Shown piece by piece: positions 54,305-64,000 of a stretch of 64,000 nt of DNA. The position numbers and the translations under genes were made by a program. How positions within the stretch are numbered: the first letter of the stretch is position 1; each line of letters opens with the position of its first letter. The notes beneath the pieces were generated by a model. The model did not search any database. It saw nothing but the letters and a program-made list of their open reading frames with translations, and was not told where the DNA came from. This DNA comes from Amblyomma americanum (Eukaryota; Arthropoda; Arachnida; Ixodida; Ixodidae), in NCBI RefSeq assembly GCF_052857255.1, contig NC_135500.1, positions 48,262,272 through 48,326,271 on the forward strand, written 5' to 3'.

Positions 54305-55539
54305 CTAGTTTTCCTCTTGCGAAAGATTCGGGTGCCGACGCATGGGATAAAGGGAGTGGCGACGAGGAGAAGGTGAGCGGCGGGTGGAGAAGGTGGTGCG
54401 ATCAGGTGAAAGCGGGCGACTCTGTGGCGGCTTCGCTGGCGGTGAGTAGTCACTGGGAGGAGGCAAGTAACCGGCTAGTGAGGAGATTGGCGCACGACGA
54501 CGGCAAAGCCGTGCCACATGTCCAGGATGTCCGCAAGAGTAACAAATAGGCCGATTGTCACTAGTACGCCAGGGATTGCCGAATTGTCTAAGCGGTCATA
54601 AAAAAGGTGTCGGAGCGTGAGGAGCTTGGGACACAGACGCTTGAGGTGGAGCGTAGGTTGGGCGGTAGTTAGGCGGCCGCGGCCATGCGGCGGCGGCAGC
54701 GTTGGTCAGGGGTGCAGCGACAGGTGCGGGCGGCTGTGCTGGTGCGGGCAGAGGGACCGGTGGAAGGACCTTAGCCACTTGTTCGCTGATGGCAGTGCGA
54801 AGGTCGGGCGCCAGGAACGGAGATTGCACGGAGGGGGATGGCAGAAGCGACAGCTGACGTGCAACTTCCTCACGCACAAAATCTTTCATGTGCGCCAACA
54901 GTTGCGAGTCGTCGGGGGCAGCCGACAGGCCGGCAAGCGACTCGACAGGCGCTGCTGCGTGCTGGCGTGTGATAAGCTTCTGCTTGCGCAGCTCGTTGTA
55001 GCTCTGGCAGAGACTGACGACTTCGGCAACGGTGCGGAGATCTCGCAACAGTAGCATCTGAAAGGCGTCACCATCGATGCCTTTCAGATTATGCTTGATC
55101 TTGTCCGCCTCGGACATCTGGGCGTTGACGAGCGAGCACAGGTTGACCACGTCTTCAGTGTAGCTGGTGAACGTCTCACCCGACTGCTGAGAGCGCTCGC
55201 GCAAGCGGTGTTCGTCGCGTAGCTTGCGCACAGCAGGACGTCCAAACACTTCGGTGAGGTTCGCCTTGAGACAGTCCACGTAGGGAAGTCTGCTTCCTGG
55301 TTTTGAAACCACAGGTTGGCAACGCCGGTCAAATAAAAGATGACATTGTTCAAATTGGAGGTATCGTCCCACTTTTTATATGTGCTCACCCGCTCGTATG
55401 ATGTGAGCCAGTCTTCAGCGTCATGATCGTCAGTACCGCTGAAGAGTGCCGGGTCCCACTGCCGGAGGGAGCCGTAACAGAGGACTGGTGAGCCAACCTG
55501 CACGGCTCTGTGGTGGGCGGCTTCAGGCATAGCGGGCAT
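54305..55539 (-). pseudogene. Gypsy G4 gag
   Basis: Start at MPAMPEAAHHRAVQVGSPVL (55539), then WDPALFSGTDDHDAEDWLTS and NNVIFYLTGVANLWFQNQEA. A frameshift near 55280 moves the reading to GETFTSYTEDVVNLCSLVNA, GIDGDAFQMLLLRDLRTVAE and ARQLSLLPSPSVQ. After a stop near 54596 comes a CCHC knuckle CYSCGHPGHVARLC (about 54505-54548). It has a more complete gag N-terminus than G2, so it shows what G2 has lost. Confidence 0.88.
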
Positions 55540-55774
55540 AGTGGGGGTCGGCAGCGTGCGGCTAGCTGCGCAGGTTCAAGGTGGTACGAGGATGCTAAAC
55601 CGCACCTCCACCAAATGAGGGCCTTAGGTCAACGCTGAGGCGGCGGCGAAACCACGGTGGCGACCGAGTCTCTCGTCTGTTCAGGTCAGTAGGCTCCGGG
55701 TCTGAGTGATGGCAGTGCGGCTACTTCTTCTTTTCCTCGGTAAATATAGGATGATGCCCTCCTTCTTCTTCACA

Positions 55775-55887
<113 letters not shown>

Positions 55888-58164
55888 CACCACGGGATAG
55901 TGCACAGATACCCTTTGCAATAGGTCATTCCTTGTACCAGTAGAAGGGTAACATTATCCATCATGTCAGCGTATAAGCTGGCACCACAGGGCTACAAACT
56001 TTGGTGTGTTTATGACGGTATAAGTTTAGTCTTTGACAAAGTAACTTTGCACTTCTAGACGTAGCATGAATTTACCTGCTAAAGTCGCAAACGTGCACCT
56101 TTCATGCTGGGATATGTAAATGCAGTCTTCGGACGAGCAATTACTCCCCTCAGAAAGGCTTAATATTATACCTAGCTGGGTTAGAGTTACTCTGCTTAAT
56201 GCAGTGCAAGTTTATGGTATTGAAAGCGTAACATTACACTATGTGCAAGAGCATAAATACTCATTCTCCGAGAAAGAGCGTAACTTCACCCCACAAAAGT
56301 TTTCAGCTCAGCAACAAATGACGCGCGCAAAATGACAAAGGTCACAACTTTTTTAGAGGGAGAAAAATGCTTCATGGTCACGTGGGCTGATGGTCACCAG
56401 TACGAACCCGCCGGCAATAACCGCGGCAAGCCAGCCACCGATGGGCCGATGCTCTCTCTCTGTAGCTCCGTGTTGTGCGGCATCTCGTCGCTGCGCACGC
56501 GTACGGATAGGCAGCTTGAGATCGAAAACAATGACCTGAAGTTGCTGAGGGCTGCCGAAGACTGCAGAACAAACAGCTTATCGTGCATATACATTGGCGA
56601 CGACTCCGCCAGCGTGTGCTTTCGGTGCACAGTCTGCTGTGTAAGCTTCGAGAAATCCTCAAAAGCATGCGATGAGCGGTCGCAATCTAACGTCTTTCAG
56701 TCGACACCACACGGGAATGGAGAACCCCTACGTTGCTCATCAAACAACACGCCGTACTCTCGGATTATGTCGTGTTTGTGTACTACGCAGTAATTATGTC
56801 TGGTATGACAGGAGACGATCGACCCGTCTTGTTGATTGACCCTGCTGCGGTCGTTGCGATTTCTACGTTCGTGAACTTCTTCCTGGGGGCTGTAATAAGA
56901 ACAAAATCGGGATACATTGAACTGTAGTCTGTCGGCCACCGGCTTTTGCTGCCGGGAAGGACTCCACGCAAAAAGCGCATATTCTCGACAAAAGCGCATA
57001 TCAGCTGGTTCACAATTCATCTAGAGCAAGCGGCTGTACTGTAAAAATTTAGCTGTGTATCCTATCGGTAATGCTACAGCTTTACCATAGAGGGCTGGCA
57101 CTCGAATGAAAGGCGCTACAATCCGGCCTTGCGTGTCAGCGCCTCGCATACCCTGTGTGCTTGCATGGTGATCCGCGCTGCGAAATTCTTCTTTATATCT
57201 ACTTAATGAGCCATATGCGAGGAGACACATACTTACGATATTTCTCATGTATATTAAGCATTTGTTGCAGAAGGCCTGAGCATGAAGCTCTACGACACTC
57301 AGCGACGACAGCACCAGCACTTGCCGCGCTCGGCAGCTGCCGTAAGTGACAACTGTGTGGCCACATATGCGCCCGCATAGATGGCTCGAGCAATGTGCTC
57401 GCAAGGGCTATTAATAAATCACAGGTTTCAATCAATCAAGCGTTTTTCAAAGTATATACGCCTTTCCATTACGCAGAACGTAGTGAAGACCATATGCTCT
57501 CGCTTCGCGCTCAAATATCACCTCGCCAAGCACGTTCAGCACATGCGTATATGCGCGCGTCTGAACGCGTACTCGAGGCTGGAATCTGCAGCCGTTCTCG
57601 TGAAAGGCCTCAAACACTATAGCAATATCAGCCGGGAGCACGCAATTAACAGCCGAAATATTTTGTGAATCAGAACTATGCGATCGTAATATGAAGCGAG
57701 CATTCGTGCTTGCAAGGTGGTCAGACGATCGATCTGCGATCATACACATGCACCCAAAACAAATAAACAGCGCGAACTACGGCAAAGGGCGCCGTTGCAG
57801 GTGACACAGACGATACGCACTGTGGTCTAGTCGGAACAAGCGCCCGCATCGCGGAAAACATGGCATGAAGAACCGCGGTCCTTCTATAATCCATAAAAAT
57901 GGCCGCGCGCTCTTTCCGCTGCCATGCCACCTCTCCGTCTTCTCTTTTGTTCCCGACAAGCGCTTCCAGCACAAATCGTCCTGGGTCTGGTTGCCCGCTG
58001 GCAGCCTAAAACCGCCCAGCCAGAGGAAAATGAACGTGTTCTGGGCAGCCAACAGAAGTGCGGGGAGCAGCCCGAGAAAATCGAGCGCCTGACTCCACGC
58101 TCTGGCAAACCTCAGGCACCAAGCGGGCAGCCAGAGGCGGATAGTCGAAGAGGTCCACTGCGTG
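55888..58164. other. Unassigned stretch with open frames
   Basis: No mobile-element family is recognised. A plus frame at 56332-56793 (153 codons) and one at 56733-56927 (VLSDYVVFVYYAVIMSGMTG at its start) are seen. The DYVVF segment recalls the N-terminus of SLC5-type sodium symporters, but the rest does not. Splice signals are not convincing. Confidence 0.35.
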
Positions 58165-58380
58165 TGGTCATCGCTGACAACCTTTAATGTTCTATCGCAC
58201 AGGCAAAGGCGGAATTTAGATGTGGCCCAGATAATGGCGCGGTATCCCTCCTCAGCCGTCGAATATCTAATATCGGCATTGAATGGCTAGCGTAAGCGAT
58301 TGCTCTCTCCAGCCTGTCGCTTATCTGAACGAGGACGGGACCAAGGCCACACGCTGCTTGCGTCGGTATGAATTTCGCTC
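58165..58380 (-). pseudogene. Gypsy RNase H scrap
   Basis: Minus strand, in broken frames: EIHTDASSVWPW, then RYSTAEEGYRAIIWATSKFR and KVVSDDHTQWTSS. These correspond to the EIHTDASG, NYSTTEKECLAVVWA and VVTDHHAL blocks of Gypsy RNase H. It may continue decayed to about 57800. It is not joined to any other Gypsy part here. Confidence 0.65.
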
Positions 58381-58384
58381 TCGG

Positions 58385-60180
58385 AGGAGGAAGATGAGGA
58401 GAAGGAGGAGGATGAAGAGTAAAGACAGGGAGGTTAACCGGAAGAATAATCGGTTTTCTACCCTACATGGGAGGAAAGGCGTGAGGAGACAAAAATGAAA
58501 GAGAAAGGATAGTCACTACGAAAAGTCAGCGTTCGTAAAAGTCACAGCCTATCATGCAGGTCAGAAGTTCATAAGAAGCGGAGCAGTGTCATGGAGGCCT
58601 TTACCGCCGGCGATCGCCGCGGCCAGTGGCCGAGAATCTTCATTTCTGTCAGTGGGCGTGGATCTAGACGGTTCAGCGCACGGCAGAGCGACTGCCTATC
58701 GGCGCTATATGCAGGGCAGTCACAAAGAATGTGGGATATAGTCTCGTCATTCCCACAGATGGTAAATGCAGGGCTATCAGCCATACTTATTAAGAACGAG
58801 TAACGGTTGGTGAAAGCCACACCAAGCCACAGGTGACACAGCAAAGTTTCTTCACGTCGTGGTAGGCCGGATGGAAACCGAAGCTTCAGATCTGGGTCCA
58901 AGGCTTTTAAACGTGAATGGGAAAATTGGCTGGAATTCCACGCGGCAAGCGTAATGTCCCGCGCAAGAGCGCGAAGCCATCCAGCTGCATCTGACCTCGA
59001 AAAGGGGATCGACACAAAATCGCCGTAGTGGTGAGCAGTTCGCGTGACCTCAACCGCTCGGTGATTGCTTGCTATGTCGCTGTGCCCCGGTAGCCGTTGA
59101 AAGATAATGTCGTGCCCATTATTTATGGTACAGTAATGTAGTTGTCGGATTTCCGCGACCAGTTGTTCAAGGAATCCACGGCGAAGAGAAGCTTGTAAGC
59201 CTTAAAGAGCAACTTTTGAATCGGTGGAAATAGACCACTGCTGAGGGCGCTGCTGATTGAAGTGTTCAATGGCGACACGAAGAGCAGCGAGTTCTGCACC
59301 CGTCGAATAATTCTGGTCAGCTATCCTAACTCTAATTTCTGTAGTCCTTGCGGAGATAACCACGAAGCCCGAAGAAATTGTAGGGTTTACTGAGCCGTCG
59401 ATGTACACGTGCACCCGGTTTGCATGGTGCTCATGGAAATACTCAAGAAGGACTTGTTTTAGTTCTCCCGGTAATAAATCAATCTTCTTCTTGATGCCAG
59501 GTATTGGAAGAAGCACACAGGTATTGTGCAGGCTCCAAAGTGGCGAGGATGGTCTAGAGACGGATGTAAATGGGACGGCAGGGTGGCGCGATGTGCATCA
59601 ATGGCGTTTATAAACAATGTGCGCGGCCTGGCAATAGGTAGACTGCAAGATGGTGAGAGGGAACCCGGCATATGGTCGAAAATGTGCCCTCAGTGCGTCA
59701 ACTGTTAGGTAGGTAGGGATGGGATGCTCCTGGGCGATGAGTGCAGATGCGGCCGTAGAGGCACATTTTGGCAATCCTAGGCACGTCCGGAGAGCTTGAG
59801 CTTGAACGCTTGGCAGACTTCATATGTTTCTTTTTCGAATGTTTCCAAGTTCAGGTAGTTTGTAGCGAAGAAATCCCATGAATAAGGCGTTGTAGAGCTG
59901 CATCATCGACCGAACTGATGTCCCCCACGACTTTCCCCCAAGAAAGGCGAGAACGTGAGAAATCGCTGTCAGTCTCTTTTTCGTGTACGATATAGGGGGG
60001 GGGGGGGGGGCTCCATAATAGATTTCGGTCGATGATTACTCCCAGAAACTGATGGCTCTTTGCGTAGGGTATTGCTGTGCATACGGTTTGCCGGGTATGC
60101 ATACGGTATAACGAGATATGTTCTTGCGTGTAAAGGACCGGAGAGGACAATTAAAGAGGGTGGTGTTCCTTTAAGGCTTC
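58385..60180 (-). mobile_element. Non-LTR retrotransposon 3' half with RNase H
   Basis: Minus strand: RT thumb near 60150-59850 (RQTVCTAIPYAKSHQFLGVI, IDRNLLWSP), connection sequence to 59530, RNase H at 59516-59050, C-terminal Cys-His region at 59015-58569, then a 3' UTR ending in a GAGGAGGAAGATGAGG-type run near 58385 (as read on plus). It is truncated at about 60180. A poly-G tract (59996-60010) breaks the RT part. Confidence 0.88.
58569..59516 (-). pseudogene. LINE RNase H and C-terminal domain
   Basis: RNase H first strand HVYIDGSVNPTISSGFVVIS (about 59400), ELAALRVAIEHFNQ and WSISTDSKVAL up to a stop near 59202. Then LPGHSDIASNHRAVEVTR and a 148-codon C-terminal frame with FTICGNDETISHILCDCPAY and LTEMKILGHWPRRSPAVKAS. 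Cys and His positions of the terminal zinc motif are visible. Confidence 0.85.
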
Positions 60181-60360
60181 TGCTCTTGTGGTGCTTGTCA
60201 TCTAAATAACACGCTTGTCTTTTTCAACTGAGTGACAGGTTCGGCAATGCGCGAAAACCGCTGACAAACCTTCAGTAATGGGCGCACAATCTGAGCAATC
60301 TGCGAACAGATTTCTTACAGCCGACGGAAATTGTGCGCTACTAGCTGTTTTCTGTAGGTC

Positions 60361-61015
60361 CATAATGAAGACAAGTTTCGAAGCATAAATAAAACGCACA
60401 CAGAGGACCAGGAGCACAAAAGACAGGACTGTGCTGCACTGCCGACTTATTTTGTTTGAAAAAATTCGGCGTTTAAATATATTCAATGATCGTGATATAA
60501 AACCCAATCACATTCATCCAAAGAAGCCATCTCATTCTCCAGCAATGACAGTGAAGGCGTGCTGACGCAATTATCACCAGCTTTTTTTATAAAAAAAGCC
60601 TTCGATAATTGCACGCTGAAGCATATCCGTGGCGTAACCCAGAAAGTGCGCTTTGTTAAACATAGGTTTTCATTTGCATATCCGGCAGTGTACAGCAAGA
60701 TGGCCGCTGATACCATCCTTTACAAGATTAAAGTGTTCTAGCACTCTTTCATTAAACCAAGGTTGGCCAATGTGCACTTTTTTTACAGGTAAGGAGAATG
60801 CTATAAACGACCTCTGCTATACAATTTGTAAATGTTGTGACGTGCTTAATATTACACGGCGCCTTCTTTCTTGTTATCAATGTGCAAATTTTTGACAACT
60901 TGCATGGTGTAGAAAATACAACGCCAACGTTGTATCCATACGCGATTTTCTTCAGGTTGTGGGCTATCTTATGTAGGCACCGAATTACCTGAGTGTTTTT
61001 CGTTTTCTTTATCAT
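60361..61015 (-). mobile_element. Penelope-like element P2, GIY-YIG and 3' UTR
   Basis: Minus strand: FSTPCKLSKICTLITRKKAP and VTTFTNCIAEVVYSILLTCK (GIY-YIG start, about 60900-60790), then after a frameshift HLAVHCRICK and the C-terminal AFFIKKAGDNCVSTPSLSLL with ENEMASLDECDW (about 60600-60500). A 3' UTR with GTGCTCCTGGTCCTCTGTG and TGCTTCGAAACTTG ends CATAATG near 60361. The core nuclease is recognisable though shifted. Confidence 0.8.
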
Positions 61016-61365
61016 GTGATCATAGGTTTGCGAATGCAAACTTACGTTTAACAAAGCGGAGTTTCTGGGTTACGCCAAGGAAGCATCAGCGTGAAATTGT
61101 CGAAGCATTTTAAATTCAGAAAGCTGGTGACAATTGCATCAGCACGCCTCCACTGTCATTGCTGGAGAATGAGATCGCTTTTCTGGATGAATGTGAGTTG
61201 GTTTTACCCCATGATAACTAAATGTATCTAAACGTCGAGGTTTTTTCAAATAATATCTGTTTCGTTTGTTCCTGGTGTTTTGTGTGCGTTTTATTGATGC
61301 CGCGAAACTTTCCTGCATTATGAATAACAACCAACAAGCCCAAGCCACCGTGCTACTGCAACGTA
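61016..61365 (+). mobile_element. Inverted partial copy of the PLE 3' end (P3)
   Basis: 61016-61323 is an imperfect reverse complement of 60361-60690: TTTCTGGGTTACGCC, GTCATTGCTGGAGAATGAGA, GTGTGCGTTTTATTGATGC and GCATTATG blocks match P2 read on the minus strand. It continues past CATTATG with acaaccaacaagccc, comparable to gtaccaactagctc at 36150-36170 on the minus strand. Together with P2 it makes a head-to-head pair. Confidence 0.75.
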
Positions 61366-62569
61366 TTTCTGTAGGTCTGGGCGAACTCCACCCTTGCTTA
61401 AGATACGACTTCGAAACAACAACCGCGAAGTGTCACTTCTCTGGTCTCAGAGTTTGTCCTGACGAGTTGAGCACCTCCAGGACATTCCGAAACCTTTTCA
61501 AGTCGTCGAAAAAGTGCGGCACAAAAACAACGATGTAGTTATATTTAAGTTGATGGTCGATTTATGTTGATGGTCATTGATCGATGGTGTTGATTTTGAA
61601 GTCATAATGGTTTGGCGATATGGCCACACATTGAAAAGCGGACTGGACCATTTTTTTTTCTGGCACTAATTACAGTATATTGCACTGGTCAAACGACTAC
61701 ACCCGGCCAGTGTGGTACAAGCACCGCTCTGCAGCATGCCTGCCACGGGGGTGGCTCGCTTGTTACGTTTTCACCTAAGCAATCTTTCCCGTAGTTCCAC
61801 GAGGGCCTCCGAGTATCCTCTCAAGATCGTGTCGTATCCCTTCCCTCATAATTTTTTTGTAGAGGCTGTCTTCGTGTTCTGATGAGCAGTATCAGCATGC
61901 CATGTTGAATTTGTGTTGGGACCAGGAAGGGCTTGTTTTGAGGCAAATGTCAGGCAGAGTTGACATTCAACGAAAAATTGGCCACCATGCCCGAGTTGGC
62001 CATTCTCGACACAAAATTCTGGATGTTTTCGTGTTGAATTCATGGTGTGATTGTTCGTCTGGCTTAACGCACTATATTCAATCTGGGTTGGGCAGATAGA
62101 GTTTCAGTAGAAAAACGACCACCATGTCTGTGCTGAGAGAGCTCAGCATTAATGTTCCGTGGTTTCTCCACTGTTCATCACGTAGTTGAGGCCGACAGCT
62201 GGACAATTCTGCTCACATACCGCTAAAAATATAACCTACAAAAACATTCAATGTCTCCTCCAACAACATCTGATTAAGAGAGTCAAGAAGTCTTTATTGA
62301 GTAACACAAACAAAATGTATACACAGATATTTGGACCGATAGCCAATGAGGCTAGTAAGCGGTCCAATACAAAATAACATATAGGACAGCAATCACAAAC
62401 ACATTGAAGAAAAACTAACTTTGTAGCCTTGCTTCCATTCCCAAAAAATGTTTCTTGCATGTCAGTTTGAAATTCCTAGCTTGCTTTATTTCAATTGGCA
62501 ACGAGTTCCAAATTTTCGCTCCTGTAAATTCTATTCGTCTTTCTCCGTACGCATTATGGCAAATTGGAA
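61366..62569. other. Unassigned stretch between PLE fragments
   Basis: No coding sequence supported. Sequence is AT-rich with scattered short frames. It may include decayed PLE sequence near its right end. Confidence 0.4.
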
Positions 62570-62990
62570 GGTTAAAATTAAATCTTGCACAATGTTAGCA
62601 CAGGGCCCCAGATGCAAGACAAAGCATGAGCCACCGTACGGCCGCTGCGTGGTAAGAGTGGTTTATGAAATTCGCCTTACCTGAGAAAAGTCCTATATAG
62701 GACAAGCCGGGCGGTGCGTTAACGGTCGTCTTAGGAACATGAAAAAACTTTTGCAAATAATAGAGATAAATATGCCAGTTTGGTCATGCATGTTGACACG
62801 TGGAAGTGCGAGGCACGATTTGACATTGCGAGGATTCTAAGCAGAAAAAAAGATGATAAAGACACGGGCTGCGCTAAAATAGTAACACATTAACAAAAAC
62901 GCAAGCCAATGCTTAAGCGATGCTTTGACGAACTTGTATTAGGCTGAGTTCGATTTTCTGTGTAGGCACGACAAAGCGGTTTGAAAAGTT
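62570..62990 (+). mobile_element. Penelope-like element P4, GIY-YIG fragment
   Basis: Plus strand: GPRCKTKHEPPYGRCVVRVV then YEIRLT, and after a stop EKSYIGQAGRCVNGRLRNMK, which carries the YIG motif and the downstream Arg. Further C-terminal pieces (INKNASQCLSDALTNLY, AEFDFLCRHDKAV) follow to about 62990. It has no RT attached. The same nuclease subfamily as P2. Confidence 0.75.
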
Positions 62991-63426
62991 TCGAAAAATA
63001 CTAAGCATAGAAGTCGTGAACGTGGGCATGGCTGGCTGTGAAAATTACATGCATGCTCCTACACTGCAAACATAAAACCACTCGGATGCGGGTAAATGGC
63101 TTGTCGTGTAGCGCACTCCCGAAATGGTAGTTCAGGTCACGGTGTAAGAATAGAAAGGTGTACGAACGGCGCCGCTTATCCTGCGCTCGGAACTTTACAC
63201 GATTAGTCTCGCAGTTTCGCTGCCTGCTGACAGGTGGTGACACAGAGCAGCGGGCCTTCCCGCCGTTCGCGTTGTTGAGTCTGCTTGCTGTGAAGGCGCC
63301 GTTGAACGTGTTTTGTTCGGCACGGACTTCCAATTCGGTTTTAGTTGCTGTTCTTTTACTGAAATATGACTGTATTTTGATTATGCTGGTGTATGGCGCT
63401 GTCGCCGGCGCTTCGGTGCTTCGACG
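62991..63426. other. Unassigned stretch before THAP remnant
   Basis: No supported feature. If the THAP frame is a gene this would hold its promoter and 5' UTR. No clear promoter motif is recognised. Confidence 0.4.
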
Positions 63427-64000
63427 ATGGGACGAAAGCGCTTTGCTCCGCGATGCACGAGTCGTACAAGTCGTGCAAAGAAAAGATACAATTGTCGCTG
63501 TTTTCGGCACCTAAGGACAAAGGACGTTTGAAGATGTGGAGAAATGCCGTCCCACTTAAGGGCCTTTTGCTGCAACCTTCAGACTATTTATGTGAGAAGC
63601 ATTTCGAGCCTCATCTCGTGTCGAAAACGAGGGAAGCCATGTACAAAGGCCATACACGTACTCGCATGTACACCGCGGCGACAGTGTCTTGCGAAAGATG
63701 CGGTGCCAACAAGGTTCCCTGACTGCCCTGCGCACCGGTGGAAAGTCAGGAAGGAACGGCAGAGGCCAGCTGAGAGACAGGATATTCCGGTGCCAATTAA
63801 ACGCAGTGTGCTTCACGAGCCGCGCGACGGTCCTCAAGAGGAAGCGGCAAATCAAGACCCGTCTACAGAGGAGGGCCCGCAAGAATCATACTCCTCGGAC
63901 ACCACATCACGCAGCTTCAACTACTTGTTTGAAGTGTCGCCGAACATTTTATCTTGTAGCTCTTGGGGCTGCCATCGACTCGAACTAGATGGAATCAATA
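63427..64000 (+). pseudogene. Frameshifted THAP-domain reading frame, runs off the end
   Basis: ATG 63427 gives MGRKRFAPRCT, a THAP-type N-terminus with the first zinc Cys. The register then changes by one base near 63460, and the frame through 63720 reads YKSCKEKIQLSLFSAPKD, WRNAVPLK and PSDYLCEKHFEPHLVS, containing the later Cys, the Trp, the Pro and the C-x2-H zinc ligands. Stops occur at 63720 and 63771. A third stretch, back in the first frame, is open from 63778 to the window edge (QDIPVPIKRSVLHEPRDGPQ and on). THAP domains bind DNA and occur in P-element-like transposases and host regulators. A pseudogene, or a gene with an intron at the breaks, both remain possible. Confidence 0.65.

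Larger units (their letters stand above)
52026..55660 (-). mobile_element. Gypsy G4, gag-pol truncated after RNase H
   Basis: Minus-strand order: leader with PBS-like TGGTGGAGGTGC (55606-55595), gag (55539-54500), protease (about 54200-53900), RT (53290-52700), RNase H (52560-52030). Integrase and the 3' LTR are absent. Gag and protease closely resemble G2, so both are one family. Frames are interrupted by stops in RT and RNase H. Confidence 0.9.

Noticed and set aside
56332..56793. 153-codon plus-strand frame, with a minus-strand frame containing a hydrophobic segment near 56400-56440
   Set aside because: Neither has recognisable homology or convincing splice sites. Left as unassigned.
57777..58187. 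A frame with basic and Pro-rich peptide (57924-58187)
   Set aside because: It is probably antisense to a very decayed Gypsy RNase H region; no domain on the plus strand.

Overview
This window is eukaryotic and looks like hard-tick (Ixodida, probably metastriate) genomic DNA. It is AT-moderate, intron-like and gene-poor. It carries tRNA-derived SINEs with the tick-typical head (CCGCCGCGGTGGCTCAGTGG read on the minus strand), many broken non-LTR retrotransposons, Ty3/Gypsy elements and Penelope-like elements (PLEs). No operons, bacterial genes, rRNA or CRISPR arrays were seen. Host coding potential is limited to a probable 3' terminal exon (15696-15860), a possible partner exon (281-454), a frameshifted THAP-domain reading frame running off the right end (63427-64000), and weak exon candidates near 35.3-35.8 kb.

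Layout. 0-4.9 kb: possible exon, then unassigned intron-like DNA. 4.97-7.42 kb: very decayed non-LTR element. 7.9-10.4 kb: two tRNA-SINEs, one nested in an old non-LTR fragment with a visible target duplication. 10.5-14.4 kb: degenerate minisatellite split by a non-LTR element that keeps RT and RNase H remains. 14.6-18.1 kb: LTR remnant, terminal exon, a SINE with a 121-bp hairpin element inside it, an 89-bp tandem repeat and two SINE fragments. 18.13-27.75 kb: one Gypsy element with both LTRs (121 and 122 bp), its gag split by a non-LTR ORF1, an STPR-like dispersed repeat and a large non-LTR ORF2. 28.6-31.06 kb: 110-bp duplication, 5'-truncated PLE with RT and GIY-YIG, a (TA)n array and a second STPR-like copy. 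31.3-33.88 kb: another non-LTR element with an (AATA)n tail. 33.9-39.4 kb: mostly unique sequence with a perfect 102-bp palindrome. 39.4-55.6 kb: three related minus-strand Gypsy copies mixed with an inverted pair of LTRs, a tRNA-SINE composite repeat in three places, (TA)n arrays and a double foldback. 55.6-64 kb: unassigned sequence, Gypsy RNase H scrap, minus-strand non-LTR 3' half, a PLE with an inverted partial copy, a second PLE fragment and the THAP remnant.

Every transposon reading frame seen is interrupted, so the window is a graveyard of nested insertions rather than a working gene cluster. The least ordinary signal is a set of short foldback elements that appear to derive from PLE 3' ends. 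Two are inserted as discrete 121-bp and 144-bp units with 11- and 13-bp target duplications. They share a GTACCAACT-type terminus but carry different palindromes. A hammerhead-ribozyme-like core sits at the 3' end of the largest PLE copy.
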